Positions 44,931 to 54,881 are shown, counted from the stretch's first letter. The stretch is DNA of 64,000 bases from Flavobacterium hercynium (GCF_002217285.1 NZ_MUGW01000050.1:1-64000); one strand, 5' to 3'. Notes: generated by a model from the letters alone, not told the origin. Numbers and translations are program-made.

Positions 44931-44966
44931 AAATGGTATAAGTAACGTGAGTTGCTTATACCATTT
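44931..44966 (+). promoter_or_regulatory. Intercistronic hairpin between susD and nagB
   Basis: Perfect 12-bp arms AAATGGTATAAG / CTTATACCATTT with a 12-base loop and a short A-rich tail. It lies 39-74 bases after the susD stop and could stabilise the susCD mRNA or attenuate the enzyme genes. The open frame to 44926 (TTG) covers it but is not used as the start. Confidence 0.7.
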
Positions 44967-45003
44967 TAAAAAATCATCTAGAAAAACGCCTAAAAAGAAA
45001 AAA

Positions 45004-46941
45004 ATGAAAAGTGCTCTAGAAATAAAACCTGATATCAGCTATAAAAGTGCCGGAAAGTTTGAAGAAACCCGATATGAGAAAATCCATAACGAAATCTTCA
45101 AAAGTTCAGCAGAAGCTTCCGTAATTGTAGCGCAGGAAATCGCTCAATTAATTAGATCTAAACAAGAAAAAAATAAATCTTGTGTATTAGGTTTGGCAAC
45201 AGGTTCTTCTCCTATAAAGGTATATGCTGAATTAGTGAGAATGCACAAAGAAGAAGGATTGAGTTTTAGCAATGTTATTACTTTTAATCTGGATGAATAT
45301 TATCCGATGACAAAAGAAAATAATCAGAGCTATCATTATTTCATGCATCAGCATCTTTTTAATCATATTGATATAAAACCGGAAAACGTTAATATTCCGG
45401 ATGGTACAATCGCTATTGATGAATTAAATCAATATTGTATTGATTATGAAATGAATATTAAAAACGCAGGAGGATTAGATTTTCAATTATTAGGAATTGG
45501 CCGTACAGGTCACGTAGGTTTTAATGAACCGGGATCGCACATCAATTCAGGAACCAGAATCATTACACTGGATCACATTACAAGAGTAGATGCATCATCA
45601 GATTTTAATGGTATAGACAATGTTCCTAAAAGAGCTATTACCATGGGAGTATCTACCATTATGCGATCTAAAAGAATCGTATTGATGGCTTGGGGACAAA
45701 ACAAAGCAGAGATTATAAAAAGAACCGTTCAGGGCGATATTAGTTCTGAAGTTCCGGCTACATTTCTTCAAAATCACCCTAATGCTACTTTCGTATTAGA
45801 CCAATCAGCGGCCTCAGAATTAACACGTTTTAAAACACCTTGGCTAGTTGGAGAATGTATTTGGACACAAGAATTAAAAAGTAAAGCTATTGTTTGGTTG
45901 TGCCAAAAAACAAAACAATCTATTTTAAAACTTACAGACCGTGATTACAATAACAACGGTATGTCTGATCTTTTGGCATTAGAAGGTTCTGCTTATGATT
46001 TGAATATAAACATGTTCAATGTATTACAGCATACCATTACAGGTTGGCCGGGTGGAAAACCAAATACAGACGATTCACATCGTCCTGAAAGAGCCAATCC
46101 TGCTAAAAAACGAGTGATTCTGTTTAGTCCACATCCTGATGATGATGTGATTTCTATGGGAGGAACTTTTTCAAAATTGATAAAACAAGGTCATGATGTA
46201 CATGTTGTATATCAAACCTCTGGAAATATAGCCGTTACAGATGATGAAGCATTAAAATTTGCTGAAGTTTGTAGTGATTTTGTGAGTGATGAAGGTGTAA
46301 AAATTAATTTTAAATCGGTTATCGACTTCCTGAACAGCAAATCAGAAAATCAAATCGATTCTTTAGAAGTTCGAAAATTAAAAGGACTTATAAGAAGAAG
46401 AGAATCCTATGCTGCAACAAGATACATTGGATTGAAAGATGAAAATACACATTTCTTAGATCTTCCATTTTATGAAACAGGACAAGTAAAGAAAAATCCT
46501 TTGGGTCCTGAAGATATTGCTATTGTCAAAGATATTATTGAGCAAATAAAACCACATCAGGTTTTTGCTGCCGGTGATCTTGCTGATCCGCATGGTACTC
46601 ATGAAGTTTGTCTGAATGCTATTTTTGCAGCAATGGGCGAATTAAAATCGAAATCGTACATGGATGATTGTTGGCTATGGCTGTACCGCGGAGCTTGGCA
46701 CGAATGGGATATTCATGAAATAGACATGGCCGTTCCGCTTTCTCCATCAGAAGTATTATTAAAACGTCATGCGATTTTATATCACCAGTCTCAAAAAGAC
46801 AGAGTGATGTTTCAGGGAAATGATTCAAGAGAATTCTGGGTAAGAGCAGAAGACCGTAATAAAAATACAGCCATCTTATATGATGATTTAGGTTTGGCTG
46901 AATATGAAGCAATTGAAGCCTTTAAACGCTTTGATTATTAG
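45004..46941 (+). CDS. nagB: Two-domain glucosamine-6-phosphate deaminase fused to PIG-L/LmbE deacetylase
   Basis: 645 residues. N-terminal NagB domain (about 30-280): GLATGSSPIKVYAELV, LDEYYPM and GIGRTGHVGFNEPGSH. C-terminal PIG-L domain (about 380-620): ILFSPHPDDDVISMGGTF with the zinc HPDD motif, and DPHGTHEVCLNAIF. It converts GlcN-6-P to Fru-6-P. The second domain could deacetylate GlcNAc-6-P, as no nagA is present in the window. The NagB motif has Thr where E. coli NagB has the catalytic Asp141 (NDGHIAFNEP). Start ATG 45004 is chosen because the frame upstream is just a hairpin leader. Confidence 0.93.
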   Translation: MKSALEIKPDISYKSAGKFEETRYEKIHNEIFKSSAEASVIVAQEIAQLIRSKQEKNKSCVLGLATGSSPIKVYAELVRMHKEEGLSFSNVITFNLDEYYPMTKENNQSYHYFMHQHLFNHIDIKPENVNIPDGTIAIDELNQYCIDYEMNIKNAGGLDFQLLGIGRTGHVGFNEPGSHINSGTRIITLDHITRVDASSDFNGIDNVPKRAITMGVSTIMRSKRIVLMAWGQNKAEIIKRTVQGDISSEVPATFLQNHPNATFVLDQSAASELTRFKTPWLVGECIWTQELKSKAIVWLCQKTKQSILKLTDRDYNNNGMSDLLALEGSAYDLNINMFNVLQHTITGWPGGKPNTDDSHRPERANPAKKRVILFSPHPDDDVISMGGTFSKLIKQGHDVHVVYQTSGNIAVTDDEALKFAEVCSDFVSDEGVKINFKSVIDFLNSKSENQIDSLEVRKLKGLIRRRESYAATRYIGLKDENTHFLDLPFYETGQVKKNPLGPEDIAIVKDIIEQIKPHQVFAAGDLADPHGTHEVCLNAIFAAMGELKSKSYMDDCWLWLYRGAWHEWDIHEIDMAVPLSPSEVLLKRHAILYHQSQKDRVMFQGNDSREFWVRAEDRNKNTAILYDDLGLAEYEAIEAFKRFDY

Positions 46942-46984
46942 CAGTTGTTTTTTTAAAAGATTCGGGTGAGAGCGAATCAACCTT

Positions 46985-47080
46985 ACAAAATTCAGAATGA
47001 TCTCTTACTGAGTAGCGAGGTTCAATACGAGCTTTCTGAATTTTGTTCTTATGTATTTATTAATGTTATCTCCAGATAAC
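46985..47080 (+). promoter_or_regulatory. Two hairpins in nagB-GH20 gap
   Basis: First: ACAAAATTCAGAA/TTCTGAATTTTGT (46985-46997, 47034-47046) enclosing a 36-base loop with smaller pairing. Second: GTTATCT/AGATAAC (47065-47071, 47074-47080), 20 bases before the GH20 ATG. They may tune expression along the operon. Confidence 0.6.
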
Positions 47081-47099
47081 ATCTTTCAAAAAAAATTAA

Positions 47100-49166
47100 A
47101 TGAAATATATATTAGTTTTATTATTTACAGGTCTAATTGCTAGTGCTCAATCTCCTAAAGAGCAGCTAAATCTTATGCCCTGGCCTCAAAGTGTTGCTGT
47201 AAACGAAGGAAATTTTACTTTAAGCAAAAATTTTGAAGTAAATATCACCGGAAATCCAAACCCAAGAATTTTTGGCGGGGTTACTCGTTTCTTACGCCGC
47301 TTAGATGGTAGAACCGGTATTTTTTTCAAACAGGGATTTATTGCAAAATTGAATGAAGTTCCAAATGCTGAATTACAAATAAATTGTACCAAAAGCGGTA
47401 AAATTGGACTTTACGAAGACGAAAGTTATCATCTGGAAATAACAAAAAACAAAATTACATTAAACGCAACCAGCGATTTAGGTGCACTACACGGACTTGA
47501 AACGCTTTTGCAAATGTTACAAAATAACAGTACATCATTTTATTTCCCGGCTTCAAAAATAGCTGATTTTCCAAGATTTACCTGGAGAGGTTTAATGATT
47601 GACGCTGCAAGACATTTTCAGCCAATTGATGTTATCAAAAGAAATCTTGACGGATTGGCAGCGATGAAGATGAATGTTTTTCACTGGCATCTTGTTGATG
47701 ATCAGGGATGGAGAATCGAAATGAAAAAACATCCGAAACTGATCGAATTAGCATCAGACGGAATGTATTATACACAAGAGGAAATAAAAAATATCGTAAA
47801 ATATGCTGATGAGCGCGGTATTTTGATTGTTCCGGAAATAGATGTTCCAGGTCATGGATCAGCAATACTTACGGCATATCCTGAAATAGGAAGTAAGGTG
47901 ATTACACTGACAGGAGGAACTTCGGAAAAAAATATTCAGGGAACCGCAATTGCGACCTATGGAATTGAAAGAAATGCAGGTATTTTTTCACCCACATTAG
48001 ATCCTTCAAATCCTAAAACGTATCAATTATTAAGTGAATTATTTGATGAGGTGTGCCCATTATTTCCCGGGTCTTATTTTCATATCGGGGGAGATGAAAA
48101 CGAAGGGAAAGATTGGGACGCAAATCCTAAAATTCAGGAATTTAAAAAGAAAAACAAGTTAGCAACCAATCATGAATTGCAAACTTACTTTACCATGCAG
48201 TTAATCCCGATGCTTAAGAAACACGGAAAGCAATTGATGGGATGGGAAGAAATTATGACCAAAAATATGTCTAAAGATGCCATCATTCATTCCTGGAGAG
48301 GGCCAAATGAAGGTGTTGTAGCAGGACAATCGTTGATAGATGCAGTAAAAAAAGGATATAAAACAGTATTGTCAAATGGATACTATATTGATTTGATGTA
48401 TCCTATTGAAAGTCATTACCTAAATGACCCAATGCCAAAAGGAGCTAATTTATCAGCAGAAGAAAAAGCCAGAATACTAGGTGGGGAAGCACCAATGTGG
48501 ACAGAACTTGCATCGCCGTTAACAATAGATTCAAGAATTTGGCCAAGAACAGCAGCCATTGCAGAGCGACTTTGGTCGGCAGAAAATATTACTGATGTTG
48601 CCAATATGCGCAAGCGTCTTGAAGTAGTTTCTTTTAGATTAGAAGAATTGGGATTAACACATATAAGTTATAAAGCTGTTATTCTTAGAAATGTAGCCAA
48701 TAATCAAAATACAGCAGCATTGGAAGAATTTTCGAATGTGTGCGAACCATTAAAAGGATACACAAGAAACATTGGAGGAACAGAATATCAGATGTATTCT
48801 CCTTTGACACTTTTTGCTGATGCCTGTACGCCGGATGCAAAAGATTCTTTATTGTTTGATGAAGCAGTAAAACAATATTTAGCAAACAAATCAATTGAGA
48901 ATAAGGCAAATGTAAGCCAGTTTTTAAACAAGTGGATTACTTTAAACAAGGATTTGATTGCATTAAGTACTAAGGCACCATTAGTACAATCTCTTTTGCC
49001 GTTAGCGAAAAAACTAAGTAATGCATCAGAACAAATATTGAATGTATTAGATAATAAATCGAATATAAAAACAAGTGAGTTAAAAGAGCTCGTAGAACAA
49101 TGCAACACCAAAGTCCACGCTGATGTTGAATTGTCCGTATACGAAAGCTTAAAGAAATTAATATAA
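47100..49166 (+). CDS. GH20 beta-N-acetylhexosaminidase
   Basis: 688 residues with a signal peptide (MKYILVLLFTGLIASAQS). GH20b-like N-terminal domain (about 25-150), then the catalytic barrel: PRFTWRGLMIDAARHF, MNVFHWHLVDDQGWRIEMKK, EIDVPGHGSA, HIGGDENEGKDW (catalytic Asp-Glu pair), MGWEEIM and GGEAPMWTELA. It releases GlcNAc from chitobiose and short chito-oligosaccharides in the periplasm. A helical tail of about 120 residues follows. Confidence 0.97.
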   Translation: MKYILVLLFTGLIASAQSPKEQLNLMPWPQSVAVNEGNFTLSKNFEVNITGNPNPRIFGGVTRFLRRLDGRTGIFFKQGFIAKLNEVPNAELQINCTKSGKIGLYEDESYHLEITKNKITLNATSDLGALHGLETLLQMLQNNSTSFYFPASKIADFPRFTWRGLMIDAARHFQPIDVIKRNLDGLAAMKMNVFHWHLVDDQGWRIEMKKHPKLIELASDGMYYTQEEIKNIVKYADERGILIVPEIDVPGHGSAILTAYPEIGSKVITLTGGTSEKNIQGTAIATYGIERNAGIFSPTLDPSNPKTYQLLSELFDEVCPLFPGSYFHIGGDENEGKDWDANPKIQEFKKKNKLATNHELQTYFTMQLIPMLKKHGKQLMGWEEIMTKNMSKDAIIHSWRGPNEGVVAGQSLIDAVKKGYKTVLSNGYYIDLMYPIESHYLNDPMPKGANLSAEEKARILGGEAPMWTELASPLTIDSRIWPRTAAIAERLWSAENITDVANMRKRLEVVSFRLEELGLTHISYKAVILRNVANNQNTAALEEFSNVCEPLKGYTRNIGGTEYQMYSPLTLFADACTPDAKDSLLFDEAVKQYLANKSIENKANVSQFLNKWITLNKDLIALSTKAPLVQSLLPLAKKLSNASEQILNVLDNKSNIKTSELKELVEQCNTKVHADVELSVYESLKKLI

Positions 49167-49230
49167 AGAATTTGGTTTGAATTAGTATTTATTGATTTTT
49201 AGTTACCATGATTATTGCAGAATTTGATTG

Positions 49231-49256
49231 TCTCTGCCAAATAAAGTTGGCAGAGA
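49231..49256 (+). terminator. Terminator-like hairpin after GH20 gene
   Basis: TCTCTGCCAA/TTGGCAGAGA perfect 10-bp arms with a 6-base loop, followed by a weak T-tract. Confidence 0.7.
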
Positions 49257-49701
49257 TAATTATCATTTTTGAATAAAAACGGAGCTAAAAAATAAGAATA
49301 TCAGATCAAAAAGAGAGAAGAAATAACAAAAAAAAATAACCAACAAATACCACATAAAATATTTAACAACACTTAAAACCAAATTAAGAGAATATCCAAA
49401 AACATGACAAAAAAGAAGTATTAAGATTGATGAATCAATTTCCCCAAATTTATCATTTTGTATTTAGAATTAATTTTTTAAAAAAGAATTACATATAAAT
49501 ATTATGCAGTACTATTTACTAATCCTTATGGTAGGAAATCGGTAGTAATATTTGTAGAAGTAATATGAATTGATTTCTATGAGTTGCAAATTTTTTGTTT
49601 GCCATTTATAGAAAAGCTGTTGTCGTAATTATCTACTGCTTTGCAGTAAGTATGCGCGATAATTGAAACATTCACTTTCTATTAACCAATAATTATTAAT
49701 T
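49257..49701 (+). promoter_or_regulatory. chiA upstream region with nested hairpin leader
   Basis: 445 bases, strongly AT-rich, with no ORF supported. Near the gene, AATTATC/GATAATT arms (49627-49633, 49658-49664) enclose TACTGC-TTT-GCAGTA (49634-49648), about 40 bases before the chiA ATG. I find no perfect TAnnTTTG in this stretch. chiA may therefore have its own regulated start or read through from the GH20 gene. Confidence 0.5.
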
Positions 49702-52700
49702 ATGAAACATTATTACAGATTACTCTTTTTGTTATTGTTTCCCTTACTTGCGTTAGCTCAACCGGCTCACGGAAAAAAAGTAGTAGGGTATTATGCGCAA
49801 TGGTCTATTTATGCCCGGGATTATAATGTTCCGAAAATTGATGGAAATAAATTGACGCATTTGAATTATTCTTTTTATGGGACAACTTTTGATCCTGCCC
49901 ATCCGGAGAATACAAAATTATTATGTTTGGATACCTATGCTGATTTTGAGCATATGGAAGGCGGAATTCCTTGGGATGCTCCGGTAAAAGGAAACTTTTA
50001 TGACTTAATGAAGTTAAAAGAAAAGTATCCACATTTAAAAATTCTTATTTCAGTAGGAGGATGGACAAAAGGTCAGGATCTTTCTCCAATTGCAGCAAGT
50101 CCTGTTGCAAGAGCTGCTTTAGCTGCTGATATGGTAAACTTCATTACCAAATATCCTTTTATCGATGGATTTGATATCGATTGGGAATATCCGCTATCAG
50201 GAGGAACAGACGGTACTGAAATCGTAAACGGATCTCCGGTTCCTCCACAAAAATACAGTCCGGATGACAATAAAAACCTAGTTTATTTATTAAAAGCGAT
50301 GCGTCAGGCAATGCCGAACAAATTGGTTACTATTGCAGCGGGAAATAACGTTAGAAAAGTTAAAGACCAATATCTGGGACCAAATAACAGATCGCAATAC
50401 GGAATGTCAGAGGATATTTCGACTTATTGCGATTACATTACCTATTTTGGGTATGATCTTGGAGGAAACTGGTACGATAAAACATGCTACAACGCGCCAC
50501 TTTATGCAAGCGGAAATACCAATGACCCGCTTTACGGAGCAACACAATCAGAATCACTGGACGAATTGACGAGTCAGTTTTTGAATGTAGTTGGAATTCC
50601 TGCAAACAAACTAATAATGGGATTACCTTTCTACGGAAAGAAATTCGATAATGTCGCCAACAACGGCACAAACCCTAATTTTCCAGGATTATTTGTAGCA
50701 GCACCAAGATATGTAGTTCCGGGTTGTACCAATCCACAAAATCCAATCGGAACGTGGGACGGTTCAGGCGCTTGCGAACGTTCCGGAAGTATCGAAATTT
50801 GCGATTTAGTAGGGAATCCGGTAACAAATTCTCATGCTTATCTAGATCCCAATACCATGTTGGTAACTTCAACAGCTGCATCTGCAGGATGGGCAAGATA
50901 TTTTGATAACACCACAAAAGTTCCTTATTTGTACAATTCAACCTTAAAGCAGTTTATCAGCTATGAAGATAAACAATCCATAGATTTAAAAGTACAATAC
51001 ATCAAATCCAAAAATCTTGGTGGAGGTATGATCTGGGAACTTTCTCAGGATACAAGAGGTTCAGTTGCAAATGCATTACTAAATCAAGTAGATACATCTT
51101 TTGGAAGCATTGCTCCGGGAACAGTAAGTATTGCAGGATCAGTAAAAAACGGAACCACTTTAGTTACAGACGTAACAGTAGAATTGCGTAATGCAGCCAA
51201 TGTAGTATTGCAAACAGTAGTTTCTACATCCGGAAATTATACATTCAACAATTTAACAGCTGGACAAAATTATAAGTTAACCGCATTAAAAGCGACCTAT
51301 ACATTTACTCCAGTAAATTTAACCAATGTTACAACCAATCAAACAGGTGTTGTAATTTTAGGAACTCAGCCAACATACACTGTTAGCGGAACAGTTCTAA
51401 ACGGATCAACAGCAGTTTCCGGCGTTACAGTTTCCGCAACATCAGGGGCAACAGTTCTAACAGCCGTTTCTAATGCTAGTGGAGCTTACAGTGTAGCAGG
51501 TCTGACAGCAGGTATTAATTTTACAGTTACAGCTGCAAAAACAGGATTCTCTTACACGCCGGCTTCGACAGTGTACAATGCAATCGATGCGAACAAAACA
51601 TTGAATTTCACACAAGGTGCTCCAGTAGTTAATTATACCATTAGCGGAACAGTTTTGAACAATGCAACTGCAGTTTCAGGTGTTGTGGTAACAGCTTCTT
51701 CAACAGGAGGTAATTTTACAGGAACAACAAACGCTAGCGGAGCATATACAATCAGTGTACCTTCTGGCGGAAACTATACCGTAACGGCTGCTTTGACAGG
51801 ACAGACGTTTACACCAGCTTCAACTGTCTATACCAATTTAGTTGCCAATAAAACATTAAACTTTACTCAGGATACTGTTGTAATTGGAACTTATAAAATT
51901 AGCGGAACCGTTAAAAACGGATCTAATCCTGTAGCTGGAGCTAAAGTAGAACTGGTTTTACCTTGGACAGATAACACACACAATTGGAAAAGTGTTTTGG
52001 CAACAACAGACGCACAAGGAAAATACAGTTTCGATAACTCCGTTGTAGCAGGTTACAATCAGGTTTTAAGTTTAAAATTGAATTCATGGGAAAATGGGGA
52101 AGTAGCTTATTACCCAAATAATCTGGCCAACTTTGCAGTTCCTGCAAACCCAACGGTTTATAATTTTAATACAACATCTACAGCAAGACTTGCAGCAAGC
52201 ACAAATCTAATCAGCGGAACCGTTAAAAACGGATCGAATCCTGTATCTGGAGCAAAAGTAGAATTGGTTTTACCTTGGACAGATAATACACACAACTGGA
52301 AAAGCGTTCTTGCAACAACAGATGCACAAGGAAATTACAGTTTCGATAATTCAGTAGTGACTGGTTATACACAAGTTTTAAGTTTGAAATTGAATTCATG
52401 GCAAAATGGCGAAACAGCTTATTATCCAAATAACCTGGCCAACTTTGCAGTACCAACATCACCGCAGGTTTATAACTTCAATACAAACACCGTTTCACCG
52501 CCTCAGGTTACTATTACAAGTCCATCATTGGCAACTGTAGCCATTGCTCCGGGAACAGCCATTCAGCTTAAAGCAACGGCAAGTGCAGACGCTAGCTTAA
52601 CGATTTCATCAGTTGTATTCAACATCAACGGACAAAATATCACAGCAGCACTTTCAGGATCAGAATATGTAGCAAACTGGACTCCGGTTGTAGCAGATTT

Positions 52701-54420
52701 CAACAAAAATTACACGTTGAAAGCAACTGTAACAGCTTCAAACGGTATAACTGCCGAAAATACAAAAGCGTTCTATTTACAATGTTCAGGAGCAACATGC
52801 CCTAATTCATTGCCGGTAATTGCATGGGTTACACCAGCAACAACGTCAATTAATCAGCCAGCAGGATTTCAGGCTGTTCCCGTTAGTGTAAACGTTACAG
52901 ATTCAGACGGTACTATTTCAACCGTTTCAATCAGCATCGACGGAACTTCTTTTACTATGACAAAAGGAACCGGAAGCGCTTACAATTATACTTTTACTCC
53001 AAATGCCTATAAAGGGTATGCAATTGTAGTAACGGCGACAGATAACGCAGGTGGAGTAAAAACTTTCAACCAATCGTTAACTATCACGAATTCGACATCA
53101 ACATTTAATCCGTTGCCAGCCAAAGTAATTGTAGGTTACGCACACGGATGGGACAATGCCAGCGCACCATTTTTATACTTTAATCAATTAGGAGATAAAA
53201 AATTCAATGTAGTTGTATATTCTTTCATCGAAACTCAAAACAGAGACGGTTACACACCAATTTTGGTAGTAAACGAGCCAAGATATATGACAAACGGAGT
53301 CTTTAATCCTCAATTACTTAAAAATGATATTAAGTTTTTAAGAGACAAAGGTATTCCTGTAATCGTATCTATTGGAGGACAAAATGGTCACGTAGAACTA
53401 CAAACTGTAGCACAAAAGAACATTTTTGTAAACGGATTAAAAGCCATTGTAGATCAGTATAGTTTTGATGGAGTAGATATTGATTTCGAAGGAGGATCAA
53501 TGAATTTTGGTGCAGGAGCCTTAAAAGATTTCTCTTATTCAGCAATTTCAGCCTATCCAAAACTAAAAAATATTGTAGATGCCTTCAAAGAACTAAAAGC
53601 AAGCTACGGAAGCGGATTCATCCTTACTTCAGCACCAGAAACATTCTATGTTCAAGTAGGATATTCAGTATACTCAGACGGAGCAGGTTCGTTCCTTCCT
53701 GTAATTCACAATTTACGTAATGAGTTAGACCTTCTAATGGTACAATTGTACAACACAGGATCCGTTCTTGGATTAGATAATGCAGCTTATTCTCAGGCAA
53801 CACCAGACTTTTTAGTTTCCATGTCAGACATATTAATGAAAGGATTTAACGTTGCTTCAACAGGATTTTATTTCCCGCCATTGCCACAATCAAAAATTGT
53901 GATCGCTATTCCGGCTTGTGCAGGAGCAGCTCCGGCAGGAGGATATTTAACTCCCGAAAAAGGAATTCAGGCATTCAACTATTTAAGATTCGGAACCACT
54001 TTCTCAGGAAGAGCGTACACTTTAAAAGGCGGACCTTATCCAAACATGAGAGGAGTTATGACATGGTCAATCAACTGGGATGCAGCATGCGGAACAGGTT
54101 ACCAATTCTCGAATGCTTATGCAGCTTATTTTGCTTCACAATCAGCAAAAATGCTCGCACTTGATAAGATCGAAGCAAAGGGAACTACTTTAGTTTACTT
54201 TGACAACAATACTTTAAAAGTAACAAGTGATACTGATGAAGTTGCTCAGGTAGATGTTTTCAACACCATTGGGCAATCATTAGTAAACCACAGAAACATT
54301 CAAAACAATAAAGAAATCCAGCTTCAAAACCAAAACTTCTCAACAAAACAATTGTTTGTTGTCATAGTTACAGACAAAGCCGGAAACAGAAAATCATACA
54401 AAGTAACCAACTTCTTTTAA
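49702..54420 (+). CDS. chiA: Type IX-secreted chitinase ChiA with two GH18 domains
   Basis: 1,572 residues. Signal peptide 1-19 (LLFLLLFPLLALA-Q), GH18-N (about 24-460) with catalytic DGFDIDWEYP (Glu162), three CarboxypepD/FN3-like modules (about 474-728), two near-identical ~106-residue modules (about 731-935), two Ig-like modules (about 936-1135), GH18-C (about 1139-1485) with DGVDIDFEGG (Glu1263), and a type A T9SS C-terminal domain (about 1484-1572, ending YKVTNFF). It closely matches in layout the known F. johnsoniae ChiA that is needed for growth on chitin and depends on T9SS. The two catalytic domains are different: one loop-rich, one more open. Confidence 0.96.
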   Translation: MKHYYRLLFLLLFPLLALAQPAHGKKVVGYYAQWSIYARDYNVPKIDGNKLTHLNYSFYGTTFDPAHPENTKLLCLDTYADFEHMEGGIPWDAPVKGNFYDLMKLKEKYPHLKILISVGGWTKGQDLSPIAASPVARAALAADMVNFITKYPFIDGFDIDWEYPLSGGTDGTEIVNGSPVPPQKYSPDDNKNLVYLLKAMRQAMPNKLVTIAAGNNVRKVKDQYLGPNNRSQYGMSEDISTYCDYITYFGYDLGGNWYDKTCYNAPLYASGNTNDPLYGATQSESLDELTSQFLNVVGIPANKLIMGLPFYGKKFDNVANNGTNPNFPGLFVAAPRYVVPGCTNPQNPIGTWDGSGACERSGSIEICDLVGNPVTNSHAYLDPNTMLVTSTAASAGWARYFDNTTKVPYLYNSTLKQFISYEDKQSIDLKVQYIKSKNLGGGMIWELSQDTRGSVANALLNQVDTSFGSIAPGTVSIAGSVKNGTTLVTDVTVELRNAANVVLQTVVSTSGNYTFNNLTAGQNYKLTALKATYTFTPVNLTNVTTNQTGVVILGTQPTYTVSGTVLNGSTAVSGVTVSATSGATVLTAVSNASGAYSVAGLTAGINFTVTAAKTGFSYTPASTVYNAIDANKTLNFTQGAPVVNYTISGTVLNNATAVSGVVVTASSTGGNFTGTTNASGAYTISVPSGGNYTVTAALTGQTFTPASTVYTNLVANKTLNFTQDTVVIGTYKISGTVKNGSNPVAGAKVELVLPWTDNTHNWKSVLATTDAQGKYSFDNSVVAGYNQVLSLKLNSWENGEVAYYPNNLANFAVPANPTVYNFNTTSTARLAASTNLISGTVKNGSNPVSGAKVELVLPWTDNTHNWKSVLATTDAQGNYSFDNSVVTGYTQVLSLKLNSWQNGETAYYPNNLANFAVPTSPQVYNFNTNTVSPPQVTITSPSLATVAIAPGTAIQLKATASADASLTISSVVFNINGQNITAALSGSEYVANWTPVVADFNKNYTLKATVTASNGITAENTKAFYLQCSGATCPNSLPVIAWVTPATTSINQPAGFQAVPVSVNVTDSDGTISTVSISIDGTSFTMTKGTGSAYNYTFTPNAYKGYAIVVTATDNAGGVKTFNQSLTITNSTSTFNPLPAKVIVGYAHGWDNASAPFLYFNQLGDKKFNVVVYSFIETQNRDGYTPILVVNEPRYMTNGVFNPQLLKNDIKFLRDKGIPVIVSIGGQNGHVELQTVAQKNIFVNGLKAIVDQYSFDGVDIDFEGGSMNFGAGALKDFSYSAISAYPKLKNIVDAFKELKASYGSGFILTSAPETFYVQVGYSVYSDGAGSFLPVIHNLRNELDLLMVQLYNTGSVLGLDNAAYSQATPDFLVSMSDILMKGFNVASTGFYFPPLPQSKIVIAIPACAGAAPAGGYLTPEKGIQAFNYLRFGTTFSGRAYTLKGGPYPNMRGVMTWSINWDAACGTGYQFSNAYAAYFASQSAKMLALDKIEAKGTTLVYFDNNTLKVTSDTDEVAQVDVFNTIGQSLVNHRNIQNNKEIQLQNQNFSTKQLFVVIVTDKAGNRKSYKVTNFF
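51892..52500 (+). repeat. Tandem in-gene duplication in chiA
   Basis: Two units of about 290 bases (from 51892 and from 52210, offset 318 bases) encode near-identical modules with ISGTVKNGSNPV and LPWTDNTHNWKSVLATTDA. Differences are mostly single-base, some at third codon positions, indicating a fairly recent duplication of a carbohydrate-binding or spacer module. Confidence 0.85.
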
Positions 54421-54573
54421 TGGAGTTATGATGAATAAAGAAAACTGAAATAAAAAAATGAGACGGTTAAAATTGAGTTTGGTTATTTAATTTTTTAATC
54501 TGATTTTTATTTCTAAAATGCGCCAAATTCAGCTGATTTGTTATTTGGTTTTCAGTTGAAGGAAGCGCATTAT

Positions 54574-54606
54574 AAGCCTGGCAATTTTTATTGCCAGGTT
54601 TTTTGT
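54574..54606 (+). terminator. Rho-independent terminator after chiA
   Basis: CCTGGCAAT/ATTGCCAGG arms with a TTTT loop and T-run. Confidence 0.85.
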
Positions 54607-54643
54607 TTTTATAAAATGATGTATTGTTTTTAGGAGCTATTTC

Positions 54644-54715
54644 CTGCTATCCGCTTGTATCTTTTCCTTGCTAAAGAAGCAAGAAAAAGGATACCACTTC
54701 TATCAGGGCTAGGGA
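54644..54715 (-). repeat. Dispersed hairpin element, copy C (inverted)
   Basis: On the minus strand it reads GATAGAAGTGGTATCC, then arms TTTTTCTTGCTTC/GCAAGGAAAAG around a TTTA loop, then CGGATAGCAGG, as in copies A and B. It is placed just after the chiA terminator. Between it and the next gene (to 54886) lie short 'AATCCGT' words and a -7 box. Confidence 0.8.
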
Positions 54716-54881
54716 ACTTGTTTTCATAAAGAAATTAATAAGTTTCATTTAATTCGATATAAGAAGCATTCAGTAAGCCAGTAGAAAAAATCCGTACAAA
54801 TCCGTGTTTTAGCAAAGCGAATCAGCCCCATCAGCGTACCCTTTCCCTACAATTATACCCTAATTTTTAAACTATTTTAAG

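Noticed and set aside
44926..45003. nagB start at TTG 44926
   Set aside because: The segment is a hairpin leader and codes for a Lys-rich stretch unlike NagB; ATG 45004 fits.
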